In this document: piece by piece, positions 49,950 to 62,000 of the stretch | Layout of the letters: each line of letters opens with the position of its first letter | Numbering within the stretch: position 1 is the stretch's first letter | NCBI GenBank assembly: GCA_004794655.1 | Contig: SMMW01000554.1 | Coordinates: 11,363,501-11,427,500 of the forward strand | DNA length: 64,000 bases | Source: Marisa cornuarietis | Taxonomy: Eukaryota; Mollusca; Gastropoda; Architaenioglossa; Ampullariidae | Direction of reading: 5' to 3' | Notes under the pieces: model-generated | Databases searched by the model: none | What the model saw: the letters and a program-made list of their open reading frames with translations, nothing else | Told to the model about the DNA's origin: nothing | Position numbers and translations under genes: made by a program

Positions 49950-51455
49950 AAGGATACACCTGAGGACAATGATAACATTTCTGACCGAGCATTTTCAAAA
50001 GAAGTATTGCGTGCTTTGCGAAGAATTAAGAATAATAAAGCTGCAGGTCCAGATATGATAACTGGTGAATTGTTAAAGCATTCATGCTCCAGTGTAGTAG
50101 ACTTCCTCCATCAATTTTTAATGAATTATTTAACTTAGGGTGTTTTTCCAAATAAATAGACCAAATAATAATAATAATAATAATAGTGAAGATTTTTATA
50201 GCGCATATTCACACTCATAAGAGAGCATGCTCTTAGCGCTTTCCAAATAAATAGACCAAATCATTAATGATTATTCAAGAAAGGTGATAGGATTAATCCT
50301 AACCACTATAGAGGTATTTCCCTTTGTGATGCTACTAGTCAGGTGTATGGTTTTATAATTAACAGCAGATTGAAGGAATGGATGGATGAAAAGCATATGT
50401 TGTTGGAGACTATCAAGCTGGTTTTAGGAAAGAGTACTTAACTGTTGATCATATGTTTAACTTATGGGCTTGATTCCGAGACAGTTTGCACTAAATCGTA
50501 AACTATATGTGGCATTTATAGACTTTGAAAAAGCTTTTGATTCAATAAATAGAAACTTATTATGGCATTTTTGTAAAATGTGGGGTTCCAGGCAAGTTAT
50601 TTAGATCCATCAAAACCATGTATAATAATGTAAAAGTAATAATTAGATGTGGAGCACAGTTAACTGATTATATAAATTGTACTAAGGGGGTAAAGCAAGG
50701 GGATATGTGTTGTCGTGTATTATTTTCTCTTTTCTTCAATGAATTGGTAATTATGATAATTCAGAATGGAAATGATGGAGCCTCCCTATTTATAGATTAC
50801 TTAGAACTTTTTATTTTACTATTTGCAGATGATGTCTTGATAGCCGAAACAGTGACTGGGTTGCAAAACCATTTAAATAATTTAAGTTTAATTGCAAATC
50901 TAGATAAAATTAATATTGTAGTCTTTTGCAAGGGCGGGTTTCTAGGAGCAAGAGAATGGTGGACCTACAATTGTATTGCAATGTCTGTTGTTAATGTTTA
51001 TAAATATCTTGTTGTTCACTACTAAGCTAAGTTTAAGTCAGGACTTCACAAATAGAGGAAAAAATTAAAGGATTTACTTTTAATAATTAAATTCTTAGAT
51101 CCTATAATAACACGAGTTTAAATGTATTTTTGAAACTTTTTGAGGCCCAAGTTCAGCCAGTGTTACAATATGGTGCAGGACTATATATGGGGATTACATA
51201 AAGTACCTCATTAATTCGAAGAAGTTCCCCATTTTTCCTTAAAACTTTTCTATGGGCCTGATGGGCGAACTCCAAATGATTTAGTTTATGGTGAATTACG
51301 TAGATATCCAAGTACAATAAATTCAGTTAATAAAATGTACTCATTACTGGTTGAGTTTGTTAGAATAAAGGATCATAGGTTGCCCCTTAAGGTTTACAGA
51401 ATGCTCTTCGATTTAGATGCAAAGCGTAAAAACAAACAGGGTATATTACATTAAA
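49950..51455 (+). mobile_element. Decayed LINE (reverse transcriptase), plus strand
   Basis: Plus-strand translation keeps EVLRALRRIKNNKAAGPDMI (RT block 1), YVAFIDFEKAFDSINRNLLW (block A, Asp catalytic), VKQGDMC…LFSLFFNEL, LFILLFADDVLIAE (FADD), NIVVFCKGGFLG, ANVYKYL-like and VYGELRRYP. These match a LINE type whose RT carries the V-F-R-x-G-G motif, common in invertebrate genomes. Several frameshifts and stops show it is dead. A younger short element is nested at 50167-50239. Confidence 0.85.
50145..50261 (-). mobile_element. Short (ATT)n-tailed element with 22 bp target-site duplication
   Basis: The 22 bases at 50145-50166 and 50240-50261 are identical (start TTTCCAAATAAATAGACC). Between them lie an (AAT)n run and about 55 bp reading, on the minus strand, AAAGCGCTAAGAGCATGC… CGCTATAAAAATC then (ATT)n. 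This is the structure of a 5'-truncated retroposon (SINE or LINE 3' end) inserted in the older LINE. Confidence 0.85.
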
Positions 51456-51549
51456 ATTATTTTCTCTTGGGTTTGGTTTTGTGTGGTTAAATCAGGGGGT
51501 ATAAAATGTAAGTTTATGTATAAACAAATTAAAGGATCCTTAGAATGAT

Positions 51550-52280
51550 CCTTTAATTCCCGACAGCCTCATGACCTCCAGTTAAGCCAGATACCTTAAA
51601 CAGGGCATTCTCCTCCTGGACTGAACATCCACAAAGGTCTTTGGTCATGGTGTCGGATACTCTCTACAGGTCGAATTGCCATATTCATATCATAGCATCA
51701 GCAACCAGAAATAGAGCTTCGGGTCAAAATATTCCCCTTTTCCAATTTCAGGTCCCGTTGCAGGTCGATGAGGATATGAGCAAAACTCTTCCGCAGCAAA
51801 ATTTTTGAAAACTACTGCTTTTGCTAACTGTGATGTTGTCCTGGTGCGCTTTCTGGCTTTCTGCTTTTAATGAACTAATGGCGTGCTATCTGTAAGATGT
51901 GCGTCTCGAGTGAGCAGTCCTCATCCATCTTTCTGTCGTCATCTATTCTTTCATTCGATCAGCAAATCGTCTAGATCTGAACACATAACATCCATCATTC
52001 GCCCTCTTCACTGGCTGATCGTTACTGACCTATCAACTTCCCACTCTGACTTATTTTGGTGTTTCTGGCACTGTCTCTCGGCATTCATATCTAACCCACG
52101 ACCGACTGCTCCCTTCTGACACATCTAGCCTTCTTCCAGTCCCACTAACACAAAGACGCGTGGACAGATGTCCTTTTTCTACCAAACAATATCTACTTGC
52201 AGCAAACTACTCATCGTCACTAACACTCTTTGACCTTCTTTAAATCTGTATGCCTGCCTAACGTGCCCTGTTTGCTGTGA
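51550..52280 (+). mobile_element. Decayed CR1/L2-like LINE 3' ORF fragment
   Basis: Around 51970-52130 the plus strand reads SRSEHITSIIRPLHWLIVTD followed by LS…, matching the R-x-x-H-I-T-P-x-L-x-x-L-H-W-L-P-V block just after the RT in CR1/L2-like LINEs; later codons (…PTNTKTR…) fit the next conserved part weakly. The left boundary is a guess. Confidence 0.55.
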
Positions 52281-52457
52281 GGACATTTGTTATGTTTTTT
52301 CAATCAATGGAGAATGATTTATAGCTTAAGCTACTAAACCATAGATGGCGTCTGCTGCCAGCCTTGGTCCATCCTTAGGCACTAACTAAAAAGATCATCC
52401 ATGTGTAAGACACATTAAGACTTTTAAGTAAAATCAAAGAAAGAAAAGACTCCATTG

Positions 52458-52550
52458 ACGACGACGACGATGACGATGATGATGATGATGAAGTAGGATT
52501 TGTATAGTGCTGTATCACCCTTAGAGAAAAGTGTGCTCATTTTGTATTTA
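52458..52550 (-). repeat. Retroposon tail with (GAC/GAT)n end, reverse
   Basis: A (GAC)n(GAT)n run at 52458-52491 followed by GTATAGTGCTGTATCACCC…; on the minus strand this is …GCACTATACAAATCC then (ATC)n, the same tail architecture as the (ATT)n elements. Confidence 0.45.
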
Positions 52551-53584
52551 ACAAAACCTGATCCAATCCACCCACTCACTACATAGTCTTATCATCCACT
52601 CACTACATAGTCTTCTCATCCTTAACCTGAATCTCAAAACCAGAGTATTGATGAGGGATTTCGCCAGGTAGTGAGTGTACATTTGAGCTAAGCAACTTTC
52701 TGGTCTTAGATATTGATGGGTTGAAAATGTTTGATAGACATCTGGTGGGTACCAGAGAATCCCTGAATCTTCAATGTAGAATTTTCTGAGTAGTTAATGG
52801 CTGAACAGAAAGTGACAGTTACTTAGCTGTAAGATGTTCTTGTTCTCATTGGTCAGCTGGTAGTAGAGGTCACTGGTGTTGGTATATCCATTGCTTTTAT
52901 TTCAAGGGAGGAAGCAGCAAAAGCAAATAAATTTTGTAATGGAACTTTATTTCTTTTACTTATAAATAAAATTGCTTCTGCAACGCAGCCGCAGTATGCA
53001 TTCAACAAGATCAATAACAAAATCTTACAGAGGTTAGTTTCTATTTACTGGAAAGTAATGACTGTTAACATGAAATGAATTAAGTTTTCACACACAACAT
53101 TTTTTACTTTGCAGCGAAAATGGTATAAATCTGCATGCCTGATATGATTATTGTTCTTGCACGACTGGGAGTATAGGCCTAGAAATGTTTTTAAAAAAAA
53201 TCCATCAAATTTAAATATAGATATGTGAATGATAACAACACTGGTGCATAAAATGATTGTTTTATTTGCTATTGTTATATAAGCATCTCAAATTTTAATG
53301 AAAATTGTACGTTTAATTTCGTGATTTATAAGAATAGTCTCACATATTTCCAGTTTATATAAACTTCTAAAGAACATTAAGTAAACATGTTTGAGTAAAG
53401 TTCAAGAGCAAAACATAAAACAGTGAAAGATGCTGGCTTCAGCCATAAATATAAAATACTTGCAAAAATTTTACATAAAATTTGTAAAATGTTGAGCATG
53501 GGTTTTGCAGTTTAGTGAGCGACAAAAATTTATCATTAGAAAAATGTTTTTCATCAAAATAAAAATACTTGCTCCTACGGTGCC

Positions 53585-53728
53585 AGAAAACTGAACATTT
53601 GTCCTCATTGAAGAGTCACACATATATTCAACAGAAAACTGAACATTTGTCTTCACTGAAGAGTCACACATATATTCAACAGAAAACTGAACATTTGTCC
53701 TCACTGAAGAGTCACACATATATTCAAC
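53585..53728. repeat. 48 bp tandem repeat, exactly three copies
   Basis: Three units of 48 bp differing by only a few substitutions, located about 1.8 kb past the TRPM stop. 48 is a multiple of three and both strands stay open (minus: VEYMCDSSVRTNVQFS per unit; plus: SLKSHTYIQQKTEHLS per unit). Confidence 0.97.
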
Positions 53729-55107
53729 ATTATACAGCAACACAAAGTCTGCTGCTTGTATTCCTATGGATAGGTACTGACTTTACATACCTGATGCTGA
53801 CAACAACACTGTAAAATACAAAAATGCTCATAAGAAAACTGTTGCTTACAGAACCATACTCTAAGAAAAATATTTCCAAAAACCAGTGAAACGTGAGGTA
53901 TTCTCATATCAAAAGCAGAAACAATATTGTGCAGCTGCTTCTGCATCCCAACATTATTAAAACAACAATAACAATAAACCCATCATCAAACCAGAAAGGC
54001 CATTTAATGGTCATGAGAAAAAAACATTACTTTATGATTCAGCTGAGATTCCATAGCATGTGAGGTTCTTTTCATTAAACTGCAATGGAAAGGATACCAT
54101 GACAGTTCTCTATAGCATATCTGAGATTAGAATATCAAGATGCCCTGTGTTCAGGTTTTGAACCGACAAAAGTCTCAGGCTATAATATCATGACAGAGCA
54201 CTTCTCATTTCCCCATGAACCAAGAAACCAGAAGCCTATGGTTTACAAAAATAGAGAAATACAAAACTTGTTTGAATAAAAACTCATAATACATGTCACC
54301 TCTCTTTTCTCCCCCTTCTCTCCCCACTTAATCCAAAATTCTATTTCACACGTTATTCCGTCTACTGTTTAATTTTGCTATCAAAATCATTCATTTTTAC
54401 ATCCTTGTCCCTTTTCCAAGTCTATAACAATCTCAAATGGTTACAGCTGGAAATGTTGGCTTTCCAAGATCGATCAATAGCTTTACCTGGCAATCAGTAA
54501 TTTCATCTAATCTCCCAACAGAATTTGATAAGCAGTGAATAAAAAATTCAACAGCTTTGCCATGATTAATTGAACAAGAGGCAACATTGAAATTTTCTGA
54601 TTCCAACAATCAGTATTAAAGTGCTCAACTGTAACTGGTCATCATCCACGCGCTCACTGTCATTTACTGGCCTGGTTGCAGCTTATTCATTCTTTTCAGA
54701 CCATTACTCTTGCTCCAATCAATAATGTTATTTGGGTCTCCATTATTTTGTAGGACTCCTACTGTTGATTCCCCCTTTTTTGGAAATTTGAACCCGCTGC
54801 TTCCAAACCTACTAAACTACAGCACTTTCAACAATAATCTCATCTGTGTGAGGATGGCATAATGACAGATTTTAATTATGGCCAAACCAGTCTGGTATTT
54901 AATCCAAAAGTGTTTCTTGTTCAAACATTTTAAACACCAACTTTCACATTTGTAAATAGGAGATCGTACATATAAAAATCAAAAGTAAACATAACAAAAC
55001 TATAGCAGTCATGGTCCATGATAAAGCCCCTCAAAGGGAGGCAAGATGGAAAAAAATACATGTAAAAATACTTGTCAAATAGAAAACATTTGCAAAATAA
55101 GGAAATT

Positions 55108-55113
55108 TTTATT
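55108..55113 (-). promoter_or_regulatory. Candidate polyadenylation signal of the TRPM gene
   Basis: AATAAA on the minus strand about 440 nt past the TRPM stop codon. It is the first exact match I noticed downstream, but such hexamers are common in AT-rich DNA. Confidence 0.3.
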
Positions 55114-55554
55114 TTCAAACAAAATCATGTGTTCTCTTCATCCGCTCAGTTTGTTTTCATGTTTACACAATATTCATCAGGGAAGCTAAAAAGATGTTTT
55201 AAAATCATAACAGTAATCTATAAATACATAATCCCAGAAAGGAATAATTTTTCACTATAAACTTTTTCACAATTAATTGAATTTTCCCTTAAGGTAAACA
55301 ATAAAGAATGTTACAGAACAAAGCAAACAGCAAAAGAAGGACTCTCAACTGTACAATGTATGTGAAATAAAACATCATGTTTCAGCCTCCCCTTCTTCAT
55401 TTTGCAAATAATTATTTTATAGTCTTGTTGATTATGGCACAGAAGTTAAAAAAAAAATCTCAAGTGTGAGTGAGTACTATGCTGTTATACCTGATTTATC
55501 AGTAAAAGGAGCTTTACAGGAAATAAGATCATTGCTTGTGTATTCCCAGATGTT

Positions 55555-56091
55555 TTAACTGTCATCATTGTTTCTCTGTCGTGAAGTCTGTTTGTGGCTT
55601 CGATGTCTCTTGCGTCGATATTTACGATCTTCAGATTCCTTGCGTCTGTAAGCATTGTCTTCAGAGGATGACTCAGTGTCCTCAAGTAACTGCATGGTGC
55701 GCTGAGACTGAGCCAATGCATTCAGAGACCCACGGCTCTTACGCCGCTGTGGTGACCTTTGTTGCTTCTCAACTGTCTCATCCAGGTCAGACTCATCGCC
55801 CAGAGAAAGATTTTCGGCATTTCTCTCATGTTCCATGGCTGAGGCAAAATCTGGTCTATGGAACAATACCACAGATTCATGAGATGGAGATAGGGGAGCA
55901 AGCTTTTTTGTACCAACAACACTATGTTCTTCTGACATCTTCTTCTCTGGTAACTGCTTTAGGTCTGCTTCTGGGATGTTGATATTAAGTTCTTTTTTCT
56001 CCAGGTTAAGCTCCTGTGATACTTCTTCCTTGTGTTTCTTTTTGTGCTTCTTCTTCTTGTGTTTCTTCTTCTCTTCTCTTTCTTGAAGGTT
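55555..56091 (-). CDS. TRPM: TRPM last exon: Lys-rich tail and stop
   Basis: 537 nt with TAA at 55555-55557. Begins NLQEREEKKKHKKKKHKKKH, then an acidic/Ser stretch (TESSSEDN) and a final Arg-rich stretch (RRKRHRSHKQTSRQRNN). The tail replaces the enzymatic domains seen in TRPM2 (NUDT9-H) and TRPM6/7 (alpha-kinase). A possible ATTAAA/AATAAA-type polyadenylation signal on this strand is at 55108-55113. Confidence 0.92.
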   Translation of the reverse strand, partial: NLQEREEKKKHKKKKHKKKHKEEVSQELNLEKKELNINIPEADLKQLPEKKMSEEHSVVGTKKLAPLSPSHESVVLFHRPDFASAMEHERNAENLSLGDESDLDETVEKQQRSPQRRKSRGSLNALAQSQRTMQLLEDTESSSEDNAYRRKESEDRKYRRKRHRSHKQTSRQRNNDDS

Positions 56092-59000
56092 CTGATGGAA
56101 TGAGAAAAAAAATCTTTTCAAAACTAGCAAATAAGAAAAACTTCACAAGTGCTACTGAAACATGATAAGTAAATCTTGCTTTCTTTCCATAAAGTAAACC
56201 ACATGGCCTTTAAATTTCAACAGAAAAAAGTGGTAGAAACTACTTATAGGAATAAATGCTTTATTACTACAAAAAGTGTTATTGACAGTAATAAACTAGG
56301 AAGAAATTTGTCAAAAAGCATGGAATTGTTTGGGTCTACCAAATGGCTTCTCTAAAAGATCAAATAAAAAATTGTCCTTTTTCCTTATAATTGCTCACAA
56401 GATTTAGTGGATTCTCCTTGTGGTCTGCTCTTTCCAGATGTTTTTCTTCTTTCAAGTTATCCTTCTCACTCACACTAGGTCTGGGTAGCTTGCCAGAAAC
56501 TTTGGCATCTGGAATTAACTCTTTTGGCAGCTGACTTTTAAGCCATAACTCTTCAGGCAAAGCATTTGCTTTGAAACTGTCACTGAAGCGAACGGTTCCT
56601 TGCTTGTCATCCTCTATATGTCGGTCTTCAATCTGTTTGTTCAGCAAATCCACACTGGGAAGAAGAGAAAAGCAAGTGCAAATGCTACAAGTATATAATA
56701 TTATGCGTTCTAAGATTCTTTTCAGATGCTCAAAATATGAACAATAACAGATGTGCAAAGATAATGGAAACACGCACACACAAACACACACACAAAAATA
56801 ATGCCCCTTTCCCATAAACACACACATTTGTGTAGAGGGGCAGCCTTTGCTGTTAGTTTTGGCACTCGAAATACATCTACGTGGGCCTGCTGATGCATTG
56901 CAAAAAAGGGGGCTCGGCGGTAATTGGCTAGGTTAATGCTCCAAATCTCGGCTGCCATACAGGAGCATCGCGGAAAATTTAGCCCTGCAGAGGGTATAAG
57001 GGCAGAGCTGAGACGGGATGAGAGCGAGAACAGACATGCGGCAGATAAGAGAAGTTAAGAATTAAGAGACAGCCCTGACGACGCACAGCCGTGGCCATTG
57101 TTCAAGCCCTTGTATTAAAGGGTCGTACACTTGCTGGCTATTTCCTGCCTCTCTTTGAGTGTGTTGGAAGACGTTTGTTGACACACCATAACCTCACCAC
57201 TCGGTTACATTTGCATGCCTACATTCATTTAAACATGTATACACAACAACAATAATAGCTACAAACCGTTTCTGTAGCTTAGTGAACTTTACTTGGACAG
57301 AGTCCATGGACTCAGACTTTACACGTCTCAGGTAGTTGGCCATCATTTCTTTTTCAAACAGTGCAAGGTATTCAAGCTGGCGCTGCTGGTACTGTTCAGC
57401 TACAAACATTTTCAGGAAAAAAAAAAGAGTCAAACCATAAACATCATAATAAGACATTTCTAGGCATAGTGATTATTTTGTGAAGACAACAAAAAGCTTA
57501 ATATTTACTTGCTTATACACACATATATACTGATATATACCGCATAAATAAAGCTCTTTACCATGCTGTTTTTCTCTGGAAATAATCTTTCTCCATAGCC
57601 ATTTGCACAATGAATAGATGTGCAAAACGATGGATATAGGTGGTGGAAGTTTCACTCTTGTCTGAAACTCCATTACCAGAAAATACATCTGGAACTTCCA
57701 TATTTCAACTGCATTTTTCTCCACAGTCTCAAACACATGGCTGAAACAAAAGCATTAATCTCCTGTCAGACAGGTAAAAGCATCAAATTTCAAACTGCCA
57801 TAACTAGCCAAACTGATATAGTTTTAATGAAAACTCAGTAAGCAGGAAAGGTGAAAGTTTAATTCACTGGACCCAGGATATTCACTGCATAATTCTCACC
57901 ACTTTCATGCTAATGTAGAGCTTAAAATGGTCACACGATGGTGACATTTGCTAGATGGAAAAGTGTGTTTAAAAACATAAAATATAAAATTACTTAGCCT
58001 TGAAAATATGCATACTGAAACATGCACATACACACTCTCTCACCTCCCTCCTGCACCACTTACCTGAAAATAGCAATAAGCAAATTGAGCAGGAGTACAT
58101 TAACAACCAACAGGTATAATCCCAGAAGAACAGGTACAAGTCCTGAGTATGTACGGCATGTATTGTCGTAAGGTGCCAAATCAGTGCCATTGCTAAGTAC
58201 AGAAGTACAGGTGTTATCAGCTGAAACAAGAGGAGATGAGTATTATGACGAGTACCAACTGACGTAATACAAGGTAATAATAGTGATGCAGGAGATATTA
58301 TTAAGCCATCATTGCATCAAAGGAAATAAAACAGTAAGACTTCTGATATATCACCAGATGAGCATAAGCTAAATATGGTGACAAGGCTATAGAGTTATGC
58401 ACACCTTCCCTATGCTTGCATAAAGGATATTTGTTTAAAATGATTATAAATTTATTTCAAGGCTTAAATATACCATTTAAATCAGCAAGTACTCTTCTTA
58501 ACCCACCAGTGTTGATGAGAGCTTTGAAACCCATTTGACACTTTCCATTTTTCTTTCTTTGGGAATTCAGATTAGGAATTACTTAACTCTAACCACAGCT
58601 ATTCTGCTATGGTGTGCTATTTTAGAGCACTATACAGAAAACAGATCATTCAGTTCTTTGACCATCACAGTGGATAATGTGTTCCCGTACTCTGAAATTC
58701 ATCCAGGAAAAGCTCTCCAAAGAGCTGAAAGTAAGGGTAGTAGATAACATCACGAAGAATGGCCCAGTCAGGAATGCGTCTGTGATACAGCAGCCCTTGG
58801 CTTGCGACACCATATGCCACCAAGAATACAATCAGCACCAGCAAAAACATAATCAGCTGTTCCACCTGTCAGATAGATATTGAAAAGAAGAGAGCATTAT
58901 GCTGGAGTGATATATTCAGGGCACTGGTGATATCATACTATAAACATGTACATAATAATAATAAATGAATTTATACAACCATGCATTTCCATGTGTGGAT

Positions 59001-62000
59001 GCAACTTCAATGCTGCACAAAAAAGACTATAAAGGAACTGACAGTGGACCATATGAGAAACATAAGCGTCAGCAAGTGGATGACACCATGCCAAACATAA
59101 ACTAAGAGCTTGATGAACATAAGGAACTGGGCAAAGAGCAGTGTATTTGGTGGTAAGGTGTCAGTAGTTCAGACAGGTATGCTAAGACAAAGCCATGAAG
59201 ACAACGGTACCACAGTTAGGTGACCTTGTAATCAATGCTGTCTGAATAGAATCAGATTGAAAGTAACTGTAAATAGTACTGTCTCTCAAGATCAACAAAA
59301 AAGAATAATCAAATTGATTTACCAATGAAACACAGCCACTGAAATTTTTAGTATTAGAAACAATGAGTACAGCTACAAGTTGGAAGCTATAAATCATGAT
59401 TTTTAAACTAATTTTACGTGTATTTATAGGTCAAGTTTAATGGAGGAAAAAAATTATCCATATATTCTACAGTGAAAAGACAATATTTTCTTTATGACTA
59501 CAAAAAGAAAATGGAACTAGAGTTTCAAAATATTAAAATATAATTTTACCATTCTGATGATCATGTAGAGTTTGGGTCCCAGATGACTGTTTGATGTGTA
59601 CACCTGGATGATCCGGATGTAGAAGATGACAACATTAGTGCAGTAGATAGTCTTGGCCTCTGTGTAGAAGACATCACTGATACGCAGACCAAAACTAACA
59701 AAGGCAAGCACCATGTTGACCAGCTCCAGCCAATTCAGGATGGTAAAGGAATCCTGCAGTTTTCTCTTGAGTGTTGCAGAAGGGAATGTAAGAAGCTGAA
59801 AGTATACGCACGCTGTCTGTAATTAATGAATGCTGGCAAATCTTTGTTAAGCTCCTCGATAAACTTGATAGAATCTCGCCTTACATTTATGACCCTAATA
59901 ACTATAAATATAAAATATGTATACACTTATTATTATCTTTTCTTTTTAATTTAACATCGACTTCCTCTAACCAGTCCCATGACCATTTCTAACTTGAACA
60001 AAACAGTAAGAAATAAAAGTTTACTATTTTTGCCAAAAGTTACTACTGATTCTTAAGTTGCATATGTTGCCAGAAAACTTAAAAATCTCAATAACTGGCA
60101 AGTTTTTGTTTACAACATTTTGGAAAATAAAAATATAATACAGACCATAGTAAAGTGATGTAGCCAATGGTACATAAATAATCAAACACAGCAGTTTCTG
60201 TTCTAAAATGCCTATAAATTGTATGCATTCTATGCATGCCTAAAAAGCCATAGATAGAATCAGACAGGAATACAAACTGTGTGTAATTCTCCAACAAACA
60301 GGCAGAAAATCCAGACCATGAGAACATATTCCAGTGCAGAAGGATGTCTCTGGAAGTCAACTAAAAGCATGTAGGTGTAAAGCCCCAAGAAGGTGATGTA
60401 ACTCATCTGCAGATAGCATCAAAAATGTAGATAAGTCACATAGCTTGCAACATACAGTGTGCACAACTCAGATAATCTGTCATACAAAGCTCACACTGCA
60501 TGCACATTTCATAATGTTGACACCTCCCACTGTCACAAACAGCACATACAGCCAGCAGGTTTATTACTAAAGAATACCAAATGTGGATGAAATTACAAGT
60601 TTATACAGACTCAGAGGAAAACAAAAGCAAGCAAAACATTGTATCTGTCACTTATTTATTCATGATCATCATCCCCCCAAAACACCCAAACCTACACACA
60701 TGCACACACACACACACAAGCTACTTACTGTGAAATAAGCAAAGGTAGTGATAGGTGATGTGAAAAAGACAAAGATTTTCTGACAAGGTCCAAGTTTTCT
60801 GTTGCCAATGTCAACAAACTCAATCATGATAAAAATCAGGGCTGGAAATACAGCTGTCACAAGCACCTGTTAGAAACATGCAATGAAACATCTTACTGCA
60901 GCTATCAGTCTCCTTAACTTTCTGCCGCACTTGTTCCCCTACTTTCAACATTGGCTTATAAATCTAAACAAAAATGATAGATAGTGTCATGAAAAAATAG
61001 AAAACGAAGTTTCTGAATGCTGTCAGATCAGGATAATGTACTATACAGCCCAATGAAATGTTATAGCAGGTATCATATATTAATCTCCAAGCAATCAATG
61101 AAATGAGAACAATTTTTTTCTTAGTTTGAACTTGCCCTTCTCCAGTCTGCAAGAACTCCATTTTTCCAACTTGAGTTGATGGAGTTTTGACATCCTGCTG
61201 ATGACACAAAAACCTGAAGGAAAAAGAAATCCACTGAACCAAGCAGATGCATGGAATGAGCAAGCAGGATGTTCAGCCCTTAACAGAATCATTTTCCCAA
61301 CAACAAATAAACAACAGCAGCAAAAACTTCTAAAATCTTCTCAACATCATCAAATCAGCCTGAGCTAATAACAGCTGAATACAGGGTTTAGGAATTACAA
61401 CAAACAATACCGCTCTATGTGATGATTAATATTGAGGCTTCAAAAAAGTTCCAGGAAGAAAGAAATATTAAATGACCACCAAACATTTTCCTTTTTGTAG
61501 TCAAAAAGTATGAAACTAAAAAAAACTAAAAACAAAACAAAATAAAAAGGTTCAGTTTACTTGATCATTTGCAGCTGCTGCAATTTGCAAGCATGTCAGA
61601 TGACTCCAAGTTGGTGACTGGCGCTCCACCAGCATAATAGCCTTGTCGGGGCTCTTGGCATGGCATTCATCCAAAACCTTGGTTGCTAACATTTCAAACA
61701 TTCTGCAAAGAAAGTATTTCAAATCTGTTGATAATGTTCATCTCCCTTCACATAGCTGAAAATACCAGATTTAAGTCAAAATAACAATTGTCTTCATTCC
61801 TTACAAAGCAATCTACAGTAGTTCACTCACTTTTTCATTTCAAGGAACTCTGCCTTGATTGTGGACAGGTGTTTTGGAATCAGTTTATTCAAGCCCACAC
61901 ATAACTGTGTACATGACAGAGCACTGGTTATTGGCTCTTCTCCCATTTCCCAGAAAAACTGTGCAAGTCGTGGCCTGGAAGAATCGCACAACTGGCTTCA

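Larger units (their letters stand above)
52560..55554. other. Spacer downstream of the TRPM gene, including its 3' UTR
   Basis: AT-rich; the 48 bp tandem repeat is its only structured part. The first few hundred bases below 55555 should be TRPM 3' UTR. Confidence 0.5.

Noticed and set aside
53585..53728. CRISPR-like array
   Set aside because: Units are contiguous, without spacers, in a eukaryotic genome.
55536..55982. 148-codon plus-strand ORF
   Set aside because: Antisense shadow of the last TRPM exon.
58665..58831. Overlapping minus ORFs in two frames
   Set aside because: Only the frame VEQLIMFLLVLIV… is the TRPM exon; the other is a shadow.
61095..61292. Alternative reading RFLCHQQDVKTPSTQVGKME of the TRPM exon at 61136-61213
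   Set aside because: Out of phase with both neighbouring exons; the phase 0 reading VFVSSAGCQNS matches the TRPM family.
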